A stretch of 64,000 bases of DNA from Kiritimatiellota bacterium B12222 (GTDB taxonomy: Bacteria; Verrucomicrobiota; Kiritimatiellia; SS1-B-03-39; UBA6053): positions 1,860,001 to 1,924,000 of the forward strand of contig CP120722.1 of assembly GCA_029719485.1 (NCBI GenBank), given 5' to 3'. Each line of letters starts with the position of its first letter. The stretch's first letter is position 1. This document shows positions 8,808-17,050 of this stretch, piece after piece. The notes beneath the pieces are model-generated. The model ran no database searches. It saw nothing but the letters and a program-made list of their open reading frames with translations, and had not been told where the DNA came from. The translations under genes were made by a program, and so were the position numbers.

Positions 8808-9794
8808 TCAGATTTCCCATCGTATGAGGAACAGCAATACACTGGTTTGTAGCAACGTTAGCAGGATCACCACTACCAATGACTTTGATCCGTGAGTGAG
8901 TAAAGACCGGAAGTGAATGCGACTGCCGACGGCGACCATGGCGATGACCAATAAGCTCTTGGCGAGCTGTTTGGTTCCGATGAGAAGGGCATGATCCGAG
9001 GGGATCAAGCTTCCGATGACCGCAAAAACGAGAAAGCCGATGATATATCGAGGAAAGGGGGGGAGGGGGTGGATGCCCTGTCGTTTTCGAGGGTGAAAGA
9101 TGTGATGCAAGAGGAGGACGATGGGGCCAATCATCATGACGCGTAGCATTTTCACTATCAATGCCTGATCACCCACCGTACCTGAAATAGAAAAGCCTGA
9201 TGCGGCCACTTGGCCCACGGCTTGAAGGCTACCGCCGATGAGATTCGCGGTTTGTTCGGTGGAGAGTTGTAACATTTCGGCCAAGCCCGGCAGAATGAAC
9301 ATGCCGACAGTTCCCATCAGATTTACTGCGGCAATGGCCACCGCTATTTCGGGTTTATTCACCTTGAGAACGGGGGAGGCCGCCAAGACGGCCGAGGAGC
9401 CACATACGGAATTTCCAATGCCCAACATTAGTGAGCTATGCGCGCTCATTCCGAAGAGGCCTCCCAAGGGGACGGCGATCAAAATACTGAGGATCATGGG
9501 GGGAAGTACTGCCAGGATGGCCGCCCCACCGGTCGTGGCCAACACCTGTAGTTGCAGTTCGGATCCCATCAGGGAAATTGCCAGGGGAAGGATGGCATGT
9601 TCGATAAAATCTAATCCATCGCTACAGAGAGAGTGTGAAGGCAAAAGGTTGCCAAGTATCAACCCTAAGAGAATCGCCAAACAAACGGCACCTGGTTGCG
9701 GGATGACTGTTGAAATTTTAATGGCCACTCCTGCTAAGAGTAGAGAAATGATGAGTCCGGGTAATATGCGTTGAGGTGATGTCTTGATGCTCAT
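8808..9794 (-). CDS. YeiH/UPF0324 family membrane protein
   Basis: A polytopic inner-membrane protein of 328 residues with roughly ten hydrophobic segments. The conserved family core GIGNSVCGSSAVLAASPVLK and VNLMGTVGMFILPGL, with LIGGSLQAVGQVAASGF, matches UPF0324 (YeiH), often annotated as putative sulfate exporters; transport function is inferred. It is divergently transcribed from a LysR-type regulator, the same arrangement as yeiH-yeiE in enterobacteria, so the regulator probably controls this gene. A TTGGAC-18-TATGAT promoter on the minus strand precedes it at 9820-9849. Confidence 0.88.
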   Translation of the reverse strand: MSIKTSPQRILPGLIISLLLAGVAIKISTVIPQPGAVCLAILLGLILGNLLPSHSLCSDGLDFIEHAILPLAISLMGSELQLQVLATTGGAAILAVLPPMILSILIAVPLGGLFGMSAHSSLMLGIGNSVCGSSAVLAASPVLKVNKPEIAVAIAAVNLMGTVGMFILPGLAEMLQLSTEQTANLIGGSLQAVGQVAASGFSISGTVGDQALIVKMLRVMMIGPIVLLLHHIFHPRKRQGIHPLPPFPRYIIGFLVFAVIGSLIPSDHALLIGTKQLAKSLLVIAMVAVGSRIHFRSLLTHGSKSLVVVILLTLLQTSVLLFLIRWEI

Positions 9795-9819
9795 AGGTCT
9801 GTGTTTTGAATGAGGTCAG

Positions 9820-9849
9820 ATCATACGCATAGTTGTAAAATCAGTCCAA
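9820..9849 (-). promoter_or_regulatory. Predicted sigma-70 promoter of the yeiH-like gene
   Basis: On the minus strand a TTGGAC -35 box (9844-9849) and TATGAT -10 box (9820-9825) are separated by 18 bases, ending 26 bases before the start codon at 9794. Confidence 0.5.
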
Positions 9850-9865
9850 TTCATAATAATGCTAG

Positions 9866-9877
9866 TACTTATAAGTA
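9866..9877. promoter_or_regulatory. Palindrome in the divergent LysR/yeiH promoter region
   Basis: TACTTATAAGTA is a perfect 12-bp palindrome midway between the two divergent genes, just upstream of the lysR -10 box. Position and symmetry suit a LysR-type binding site controlling both genes. Confidence 0.5.
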
Positions 9878-9884
9878 AAATTGA

Positions 9885-9890
9885 TATAAT
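9885..9890 (+). promoter_or_regulatory. Consensus -10 box close to the lysR start codon
   Basis: A perfect TATAAT ends 6 bases before the ATG at 9897. Transcription would begin at or next to the ATG, implying a leaderless mRNA. No good -35 is seen; the palindrome at 9866-9877 lies in that place. Confidence 0.5.
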
Positions 9891-9896
9891 GTCCTA

Positions 9897-10781
9897 ATGA
9901 ATATTACCCTGCGTCAATTAGAAGTCTTTTGTGCCATCGCGAAATGGGAGAATGTGAGTCGGGCGGCGGAAGATGCGGTGATCACGCAATCGGCTGCGAG
10001 CATGGCCTTGGGCGAATTGGAACGTCAATTGGGAGAAAAATTATTTGATCGTTTTGGTAAAAAACTTCATCTCAATAACAGTGGGAAGCAATTGCTCCCC
10101 AAAGCGCAGGAGGCTTTGCAGCGGGCTGGAGAAATTGAAGGGATGTTTGCGCTGAGTCATCAAACGGGTGGCGAATTAAAAACAGGCGCCAGTACGACGA
10201 TTGGGAACTATTTAATTCCTGGATTGCTGTCTTCCTTTTGTCTTGAAAATCCGCATATGCATATTGCGCTTCAAATTGGTAATTCCGATCAGATTATAGA
10301 CTCATTGTTGGCCTGTGAAAATGACATTGCCTTTATTGAAGGGCCCTGTACCCATCCGAATATTGAAACGCGGATTTGGCAAGCGGATGAGTTGGTGGTA
10401 TGTGCTCCGCCTGAGCATCCCTTGGCGGGAAAAGAGGCGTTAACCCCCGAGGATCTTGTGGGGGCCAAATGGATTCTTCGGGAGCCTGGATCGGGAACAC
10501 GGGCTGTGTTCCAACGTGCAAGCGAAATGTTGCCCGGGAGCTTGGATATTCGTCATGAGTTGGGGCATGCTGAAGCGATCAAGCAATTGGTCCGTAGTGG
10601 ATTGGGGATTAGTTGTCTGTCGCGCCTCGCGCTCAAGCAAGAGCTCGCTCTTGGGATGTTGGTAGAGTTGCCTACGCCCTTTCTTGATCTTAAACGGAAT
10701 CTGTCTTTGTTATTGCGCAAAAGCAAATATCACACTGAAATTTTGAGATTATTTCTCAAACATGTGGAAGGCACTGGTTGA
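9897..10781 (+). CDS. LysR-family transcriptional regulator, YeiE-like
   Basis: A 294-residue LTTR with the winged helix-turn-helix at residues 1-60 (ITLRQLEVFCAIAKWENVSRAAEDAVITQ is one frame-continuous HTH region) and a periplasmic-binding-protein-like effector domain from about residue 90. The effector half contains VVCAPPEHPLAGKEALTPEDL and a GSGTRAVFQRA segment typical of CysB/YeiE-type anion-sensing members. It is divergent from the yeiH-like gene with a palindrome between them, which points to local control. The start seems leaderless, with TATAAT only 6 bases upstream. A strong hairpin terminator follows. Confidence 0.9.
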   Translation: MNITLRQLEVFCAIAKWENVSRAAEDAVITQSAASMALGELERQLGEKLFDRFGKKLHLNNSGKQLLPKAQEALQRAGEIEGMFALSHQTGGELKTGASTTIGNYLIPGLLSSFCLENPHMHIALQIGNSDQIIDSLLACENDIAFIEGPCTHPNIETRIWQADELVVCAPPEHPLAGKEALTPEDLVGAKWILREPGSGTRAVFQRASEMLPGSLDIRHELGHAEAIKQLVRSGLGISCLSRLALKQELALGMLVELPTPFLDLKRNLSLLLRKSKYHTEILRLFLKHVEGTG

Positions 10782-10803
10782 GCCGAGGATGGGGGGAGGG
10801 CAC

Positions 10804-10837
10804 AAAAAAACCGGAGGTCTTTCGCTCCGGTTTTTTT
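10804..10837. terminator. Bidirectional rho-independent terminator
   Basis: CCGGAG (10811-10816) pairs with CTCCGG (10825-10830), flanked by seven A on the left and seven T on the right. It serves lysR on the plus strand and the SWIM gene on the minus strand. Confidence 0.9.
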
Positions 10838-10857
10838 GATGAATGTGGGGGCTGGGC

Positions 10858-11724
10858 TTACCAGTCGCCCATGAATACATTCATGCCATTGTTGGAGGCC
10901 TTCTTATAGACCAACTCGAGGGCATCCAGGAAGCGTTCTTCACCACGCCACATGGGAAAGTGTCCGAGGTGTTTGGAGAGTGCGCCCGGGCTGGGAGGGA
11001 TGCGAATGTCGCCAAGATTGTCTTCGTTGACATTACCGCCGTTCCAGAAGTGAGTGACTTCATTGGTGAAGGCTTGTCCCACTTCGCGAGGGCCACTGTG
11101 GAGTTCGAGTTCCAAGTAAGTGGCTTTTTTGCGTCCACGTTTTACAGAAGATCCGATGTCGTTGATCAGGCTGTCCCGTTCCAATCCACGCAAGCGCATA
11201 AACAGAAAAGGATCCCGGTCAAATTCTTCGGCCAAAATGTAATAAACGGAGATGATATGACGGCAGAGTCCGCTGCCTCCGCAAGAGCAGGAAGTTTCCA
11301 GATCATCAATATTTACGGGGAAGAGGGCGATGCCCTGTTCTTCGAATACTTCTTCAATGGATTCGGGCATTTGACCCGAAAGCAGTTTAGCTGCGAAAAT
11401 CGCTTGGCTGGAAAGGATACTGGAGAGTTTATCCCACTGTTTCTTGGGTGCCGCTTTGAATTTAATTTCCACTTTCAAGGGTTTCTTTTTAGAACCTTGA
11501 ACGGTGGCAGAGACGGTGCCGTTTTCAATTTTGAGGGCGAGAACTTGTCCGGCTTGGGCGTAAGCCCGTCCGCGGGGGAGTTCAGCACCCATGTAATGAT
11601 TTTCCAACACAGCCATCCAGCGCTTGGTCCACCAATTTTTGCCGACTTTGCGACTTTTGGTTTGGGCGCGAATGCCTCCGTGGGCGGTGAGAGGTCTTGA
11701 TCCTCGTGATTGGGTTTCTGGCAT
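10858..11724 (-). CDS. SWIM zinc-finger protein
   Basis: A 288-residue protein with one SWIM zinc finger: Cys146-x-Cys148-x5-Cys154-x-His156, in the segment CSCGGSGLCRHIISVYY. SWIM domains bind DNA or protein. The gene begins 33 bases downstream of the stop of the SNF2-type helicase gene; bacterial SNF2 helicases are often paired with a SWIM protein (as with YwqB-YwqA in Bacillus), so the two very likely act together. The N-terminal part (residues 25-45, KNWWTKRWMAVLE) is typical of the family. Its precise role is unknown. A long open frame antisense to this gene is coincidental. Confidence 0.88.
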   Translation of the reverse strand: MPETQSRGSRPLTAHGGIRAQTKSRKVGKNWWTKRWMAVLENHYMGAELPRGRAYAQAGQVLALKIENGTVSATVQGSKKKPLKVEIKFKAAPKKQWDKLSSILSSQAIFAAKLLSGQMPESIEEVFEEQGIALFPVNIDDLETSCSCGGSGLCRHIISVYYILAEEFDRDPFLFMRLRGLERDSLINDIGSSVKRGRKKATYLELELHSGPREVGQAFTNEVTHFWNGGNVNEDNLGDIRIPPSPGALSKHLGHFPMWRGEERFLDALELVYKKASNNGMNVFMGDW

Positions 11725-11756
11725 AATCGTTTTCCGTCGTTTGTAAAGTTAGGTGT

Positions 11757-14700
11757 TTATTCGCCGATGGCGTCTTTTTGCAACTGGAAGAGGTTACGCA
11801 AGTCGTCGGTGGATAGTTCGGTAAGCCAACCTTCGTCGCTGCCTACGATGCTATCTGCCACGCCTTTTTTATGATCGATCATTTCATCGATTCGCTCTTC
11901 GAGGGTGCCGGTACAGAGGAATTTGTGAATCTGTACGTTTTTAGTTTGTCCGATACGATAGACCCGGTCCGTGGCCTGGTCTTCTACCGCAGGGTTCCAC
12001 CAGCGGTCGTAATGGAATACGTGATTGGCGCGGGTGAGGTTCAATCCTGTACCCCCGGCTTTCAGGGAAAGCACAAAGATATGAGGTCCATTGGGGTCTT
12101 CTTGGAAGCGTTCGATCATCTGATCTCGTGCTTTTTTCGGGACGCCCCCGTGGAGGAAGATCACTTCGCGTCCAAAGGTTTCCTGCAAGTGTTGCTGCAT
12201 GATTTTACCCATTTCAACGAACTGGGTGAAAATCAGTGCACGCTCATCGACTTCAATGATCTCTTCGAGCATTTCAGTGAGACGGGCGAGTTTACCGCTA
12301 CGCTCTACGTAGTTTTTCTTTTCACTCAGGTACTGCGCAGGGTGGTTGCAGATTTGTTTCAGTTTGGTCAAGGTTGCGAGCACCAAGCCTTTGCGTTGTA
12401 TACCATCGGTGGATTCTAAAGCGGTTTCGACATCGTCGACCAAGTTTTGGTACAAGGCTGCCTGTTCTTTGGTCAAGTTACAGTAGACTTTCATCTCCAT
12501 CTTGCCGGGCAAGTCTTTGATGATGGTCTTGTCACTTTTCAGACGACGCAGGATAAAGGGACCACTTAATTTTTTCAGTTTATCGATCACCTGGGTGTCG
12601 CGATTGGCCTGAATAGGTAAGAGGAAGTTCTTTTTGAAGTCGGCTTGGGTGCCGAGGAAGCCACGGTTCAAGAACTCCATGATAGACCAGAGGTCGCCCA
12701 CATTGTTTTCGATGGGGGTACCGGTGAGGGCGACGCGGTATTCGGACTTGATGGCCCGGGCAGAGCGTGCTTGCTTGGTTTTGGGATTCTTGATGTTTTG
12801 GGCTTCGTCCAAGATGGTACCGGCCCAATCGATGGTTTTGAGAATCTCAATATCACGATGTAACAGGGAGTAACTGCTGATGATGATGGAGTATTTCTCA
12901 GCATCCTTTTTAAAGGCCGCTCCTTTGTTCCGATTGACACCATGGTGAACCAGGGTGGGCAAGTCAGGGGTGAATTTCGCAGCTTCTTTCTGCCAGTTCC
13001 CTGTGAGGGAGGTGGGGCAGATGATTAAATAAGGTTTACGGTTTCCTTCTTCATGGTCCCGTTGGATCAAGGTCAGGGCTTGAATGGTTTTACCCAGACC
13101 CATGTCATCGGCCAAACAGGCACCGAGTCCCCATTTCTTTAGGAAAGCCAGCCATGAATATCCACGCAACTGGTAGGGACGCAGATCGCCAATGAGACCT
13201 GCGGGTTTGTCGAGTTCTTCGAATGTAGAGGAGCCGTCGAGTTGTTTGAGGAAGTCTTCTACCCATCCGGAGGCTTCAATCCCGTCGAATTTGAATTCTT
13301 CGGGGGATTTCGCAGAACCGAGGGCCATTTGTACGACATCGCGCAAGGAGGCTTTGGCTTTATGTTCGGAAGAGGTGAGGCTCATGGCCCGCTCGATTTC
13401 TTTTTCGCCGAGTTGGATCCAGTGTCCGCGCATTTGAACCAGTGGGACTTGGGATTTGGCAAGAGAGGAGAGTTCTTCGCGACTTACTTTTTCACCACCG
13501 AGGGTGACTTGCCAATCAAATTCCAAAACGTGATCCAGACTGAAGGTCGTTCCCTTCTTCATCTTGGTGGCGCCGGTTCCTTTGAGGATAGCTTTGGTTC
13601 CCAAACGGTGTTGGGATCCTTTATGCGTCCACCAGCCCGGGGTAATCACCCCAAAACCAGCTTGCTCAAGTGCCAGTACGCGGTCGGTCAAAAATTCGTA
13701 AGCACCATCGGTATCCAATTTATAGCCCGTCGGCGCGTCCTGATGGAGACTTTCTTCGATGCGAGGGCAGATGGTACTGGCCATACCTAAGGAAGAGAGC
13801 AGGAATTCTTTGGCGTCAAAATATTCGGTATTGAGGACACTGGCTTCGGCGGCTGTGGGTTTCCACACATGATCGGAAGGGATCAGCAGTTCCGGGTCGT
13901 TATAGCTTTGAAGGAAGAAGTTTACTTTCCATGCGGCTTTTGATGAATCTTCGCCATCTTTAAGACGTGGAGGCTCTTCTAGCTGCAGGCAGAGACGGAA
14001 GGGGGTGTTGGTGGACAAAGAAATGGGTTTACGCCATTGGCGAACCTGACGGAAGAGTTCTTCCAAATTAGCTTCGTCTTCGGGTAAAACAGGTTCTTCG
14101 GTGACCAGTGCGTTCAACCAGTGGTCGTGCATGCTGTCAAACTCTGTACCCGGATCTTCGAGGAAGCTTTTGGGCCAACTGGATTGTTGCTGGGTAAAGA
14201 TCGAGTAACGTGCCAAATAATCCACAATCTGCGTAATCAGACCTTTGACCATGGTGGTGGGATATAATTGAGGCATGCCATCATCGGCTTTGCTTTGCTG
14301 CATGCATCCACAAGAATGGGGCATCGCTTCGATTAATTCATTTAAATAATCTAAATCTGAACCGAGGAAAATGGGTTCCCATAGGGCTTCAATTTTACCA
14401 TTAATGGTTTTTTCGAGGCCGGGCAGGTATTCCTGACGTGCAACCAATCCACCGGCAAATCGCATGACTCGGGTCCAAAAGGTAAGGTCATTGCCTCCCA
14501 TTACGCCAGAACTCAGCAGCTCTTTTCCTACAAATGCGGCCAAAAAGCCGATGGTGCCTTCTAAGGGAAGGCTTAAGGTGGTGACTTTCCAAGGTTGGAA
14601 GGTGACGTCGCGGTGAGCAACGGGATTTTTGCTTAAAAGGGGACTGGAGGCAATGGCTGTTGAACCGGATGTGGGTAACCACACGGTACGCATTACGGAT

Positions 14701-14894
14701 TCCTGTCGGCGAATGGAGCGATCAAATAAGGTTTCGCAAAGAATTTCCTTGAGCGTTTCTTCCCCTGCGTCATAAGGGAAGAGTGCTGGTGATTTCTTGC
14801 CTCTGTTTTTTGAAGCTCCTTCAAGATCGTCTACGGGCTTTTCGCCCCAAATATGTAGTTGGTGATCCGCGTAGCTCGCGTGCAGTATTATCAT
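11757..14894 (-). CDS. SNF2-family helicase/ATPase
   Basis: A 1045-residue SF2 translocase of the Swi2/Snf2 type that remodels protein-DNA complexes using ATP. Residues 1-560 form the N-terminal region seen in bacterial SNF2 proteins. The core begins with motif I DDMGLGKTIQALTL near residue 595, followed by DEAQ motif II (DEAQNIKNPKTKQARSARA region) near 693 and the SNF2-typical ALTGTPIENN. The C-terminal lobe carries LKAGGTGLNLTRANHVFHYD and WWNPAVEDQATDRVYRIGQ near residue 970. The SWIM gene follows directly, so the two form an operon. All core motifs are intact. Confidence 0.92.
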   Translation of the reverse strand: MIILHASYADHQLHIWGEKPVDDLEGASKNRGKKSPALFPYDAGEETLKEILCETLFDRSIRRQESVMRTVWLPTSGSTAIASSPLLSKNPVAHRDVTFQPWKVTTLSLPLEGTIGFLAAFVGKELLSSGVMGGNDLTFWTRVMRFAGGLVARQEYLPGLEKTINGKIEALWEPIFLGSDLDYLNELIEAMPHSCGCMQQSKADDGMPQLYPTTMVKGLITQIVDYLARYSIFTQQQSSWPKSFLEDPGTEFDSMHDHWLNALVTEEPVLPEDEANLEELFRQVRQWRKPISLSTNTPFRLCLQLEEPPRLKDGEDSSKAAWKVNFFLQSYNDPELLIPSDHVWKPTAAEASVLNTEYFDAKEFLLSSLGMASTICPRIEESLHQDAPTGYKLDTDGAYEFLTDRVLALEQAGFGVITPGWWTHKGSQHRLGTKAILKGTGATKMKKGTTFSLDHVLEFDWQVTLGGEKVSREELSSLAKSQVPLVQMRGHWIQLGEKEIERAMSLTSSEHKAKASLRDVVQMALGSAKSPEEFKFDGIEASGWVEDFLKQLDGSSTFEELDKPAGLIGDLRPYQLRGYSWLAFLKKWGLGACLADDMGLGKTIQALTLIQRDHEEGNRKPYLIICPTSLTGNWQKEAAKFTPDLPTLVHHGVNRNKGAAFKKDAEKYSIIISSYSLLHRDIEILKTIDWAGTILDEAQNIKNPKTKQARSARAIKSEYRVALTGTPIENNVGDLWSIMEFLNRGFLGTQADFKKNFLLPIQANRDTQVIDKLKKLSGPFILRRLKSDKTIIKDLPGKMEMKVYCNLTKEQAALYQNLVDDVETALESTDGIQRKGLVLATLTKLKQICNHPAQYLSEKKNYVERSGKLARLTEMLEEIIEVDERALIFTQFVEMGKIMQQHLQETFGREVIFLHGGVPKKARDQMIERFQEDPNGPHIFVLSLKAGGTGLNLTRANHVFHYDRWWNPAVEDQATDRVYRIGQTKNVQIHKFLCTGTLEERIDEMIDHKKGVADSIVGSDEGWLTELSTDDLRNLFQLQKDAIGE

Positions 14895-15074
14895 GCCGGG
14901 TTGTACCTGTGTTTTGTCTTTAGACCCTAAGTCTTCATCGGGGTCTTGTTCGGAATTTAGGTTTGGGATTGTAACAGAAATTTTCTTGATTACGATTCAA
15001 ATTCTGACATTTTTTTGTCTAATTCTTAACTTGATAACTAAAACAATATAATTTTTATTTCATATTCGGCAAAA

Positions 15075-15863
15075 ATGATACGGCAACAACCTTGTAAGTC
15101 CTGTTTGATCTCTGGGTCTCCCTCTCAAGGTCAAGCTTTCCCTTTGCTCCATTACGGACTTTTTCGTGGGGATAATTTTGGATATTTTGTGCAAACGAGT
15201 GCCTCTGAGGTGATTGCGGTGGACTCTCCTGACGGGAAATTTATGTTAACGGTTTTACGTGAAAGGGGCTGGCAGCTGAAGGCGTTATTGTTGACCCATG
15301 CCCATCATGATCATGTGGTGGATTTGGGTGAGGTGTTGACAGAGACGGGCTGTGCTTTTTATAAACCTGCAGGCCTTTCTGGATTGCCAATGGGGCGTGC
15401 CGTTCAGGATGGCGAGGTTGTGGAGGTGGAGGGTTTGCGGGTGGAGGTGTTGGAAACGTCGGGGCATTCGCCCATGGATTTGAGTTATGTGTTTCCTGAG
15501 TTGAAGCTGTGTTTTTGTGGCGATAGTGTGTTTCACAATGGTTGTGGACGCATGTTTGCGGGTCCGGCATCCCGGTTTTGGCACTCCCTTGAACGTTTAC
15601 GGGCCCTACCTGATGATTTCTTTCTTTGTTGCGGACATGACTACGCTGCTGATAATGCCCTTTTTCGTCGCCAACTCTTTCCCGACTTGCCTCAATCAGA
15701 CCTCCCTTCCCGTCCGCATGGTCCTCTGAGTTTAGCCGATCAACGGCAGAGTAATCCTTTTTTAAATGCAGATGATCCGGTCCTTGCGGCCGCGTTGGGA
15801 CTTTCGGCAGCGCAACCGGCAGAGGTGTTTAAAAAGTTAAGAGAACTTCGAAATCAGCTTTAA
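15075..15863 (+). CDS. gloB: Hydroxyacylglutathione hydrolase-like (glyoxalase II)
   Basis: A 262-residue metallo-beta-lactamase-fold hydrolase. The metal-binding THAHHDH motif is near residues 75-81, the bridging Asp is in FCGDSVFHNGCGRMFAG, and the final His is in CGHDYAADN. The GCGRxFxG segment and the C-terminal HAGH_C-like tail are specific to glyoxalase II, which hydrolyses S-lactoylglutathione in methylglyoxal detoxification. The thiol cofactor in this organism may not be glutathione. The first about 20 residues, with CKSC, are unusual for GloB and the start could be slightly downstream. The acetyltransferase gene follows by 34 bases. Confidence 0.82.
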   Translation: MIRQQPCKSCLISGSPSQGQAFPLLHYGLFRGDNFGYFVQTSASEVIAVDSPDGKFMLTVLRERGWQLKALLLTHAHHDHVVDLGEVLTETGCAFYKPAGLSGLPMGRAVQDGEVVEVEGLRVEVLETSGHSPMDLSYVFPELKLCFCGDSVFHNGCGRMFAGPASRFWHSLERLRALPDDFFLCCGHDYAADNALFRRQLFPDLPQSDLPSRPHGPLSLADQRQSNPFLNADDPVLAAALGLSAAQPAEVFKKLRELRNQL

Positions 15864-15896
15864 CTTTTTATTCTTTGCCATAGGAACGCCCTCATC

Positions 15897-17039
15897 ATGA
15901 CCTTTTCCACTCAACTGCAACAACTTCTGGACAAGGGTGTCCAGCTTCCTCATCCTGCTTCGGTATGGATTTCGGAAGAGGTGGATCCTGAGCGTATTCA
16001 CGCCTCTGCAGTGATTCATCCTGGATGTCGGATTCAGGGCGAATTAACCTCTATAGGTCCTGATGTGGTGTTGGGCGCTGAAGCGCCGGTCACCCTGATC
16101 CATTGTCAATTGGGCAAGGGCGTGCAGTTAAAAGGAGGTTTTTTTGAGGGCTCTGTTTTCCTCGAGGGTAGTTCAGTGGGGGCTTCAGCGCATGTACGTC
16201 CAGGTTGTTTATTTGAGGAAGAGGCCAGTGCTGCGCATGCGGTGGGTTTAAAACAAACCATCCTCTTTCCTTTCGTGACCTTGGGGAGTTTGATCAATTT
16301 TTGTGATGTGATGATGAGTGGGGGCACCAGTCGCAAAAATCATTCGGAGGTCGGGTCTTCCTTTATTCATTTTAATTTTACGCCGCATAATGACAAAGCC
16401 ACCGCGTCGTTGATTGGTGATATCTCGAAAGGGGTATTGTTAAATCAGCCCCCGATTTTCTTGGGAGGCCAGGGGGGGATTGTGGGGCCGGTGGAAATGA
16501 CCTTTGGGGTGATCCAAGCCGCGGGCAGTATTTGTCGTCAGGATTTGTTAGAGCCGGGGTTTTTGTATCAGTCTGCTGTCCCACGGGAGCGTTGGGAGGC
16601 TTATCGGGTGGGAGCTGTTCGTGACCCGGAGTCCAAATGGGCGAAAAATGTGAAATATATCGCCTCGCTCTCCGCGTTACGCAGTTGGTACCAGTATTTT
16701 CGATTGCCCCTGATGTCGGATGATCCTTATACCGTGGCGTGTTTGCAGGGGGCCATACGGGTATTGGATGCGGCGATCGCCGAACGCATGAAGCAAGTTC
16801 GCAAGTGGCTGGGGTTATTGCCTGAGGCGGAATGGCAGGGACGGTGGAGGGCCTTGGAAGCGGTCTGTCAGGAAATTGCAGATTCCACGCAGTTGCAATC
16901 GCTGGTAGACGCTCTAGAGGGGAGTGGAGAGACCTATATTCAAACAGTGAAGCAGTTGACTCAAACGCAACAGCAACATGTACAAGATTTTTTCGAAACC
17001 GAAATACAACGATTTGCCGTTTTGACGGCGAGCTCATAA
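15897..17039 (+). CDS. Left-handed beta-helix acyltransferase, GlmU C-domain-like
   Basis: A 380-residue protein with hexapeptide repeats over residues 30-215 (for instance IHASAVIHPGCRIQG and IGPDVVLGAEAPVTLI). The segment with HSEVGSSF, then NDKATASLIGD, resembles the acetyl-CoA site of the GlmU C-terminal domain, where a His and an N..K-T-IGD stretch are conserved. A helical tail (255-375) is not present in GlmU. There is no nucleotidyltransferase domain. Because glmM starts 11 bases downstream, I infer that this is the glucosamine-1-phosphate acetyltransferase half of a split GlmU, with the uridylyl step supplied by the pyrophosphorylase at 37.2 kb. The function is inferred, not shown. 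Confidence 0.7.
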   Translation: MTFSTQLQQLLDKGVQLPHPASVWISEEVDPERIHASAVIHPGCRIQGELTSIGPDVVLGAEAPVTLIHCQLGKGVQLKGGFFEGSVFLEGSSVGASAHVRPGCLFEEEASAAHAVGLKQTILFPFVTLGSLINFCDVMMSGGTSRKNHSEVGSSFIHFNFTPHNDKATASLIGDISKGVLLNQPPIFLGGQGGIVGPVEMTFGVIQAAGSICRQDLLEPGFLYQSAVPRERWEAYRVGAVRDPESKWAKNVKYIASLSALRSWYQYFRLPLMSDDPYTVACLQGAIRVLDAAIAERMKQVRKWLGLLPEAEWQGRWRALEAVCQEIADSTQLQSLVDALEGSGETYIQTVKQLTQTQQQHVQDFFETEIQRFAVLTASS

Positions 17040-17050
17040 AGGAGAACAAC

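Noticed and set aside
10843..11700. A 285-codon plus-strand open frame opposite the SWIM gene
   Set aside because: It is antisense to a gene with a clear SWIM motif and operon context, and its protein has no recognisable family.
16832..17050. N-terminal extension of glmM
   Set aside because: It overlaps the preceding gene, while the ATG at 17051 has AAGGAG and gives the canonical start.
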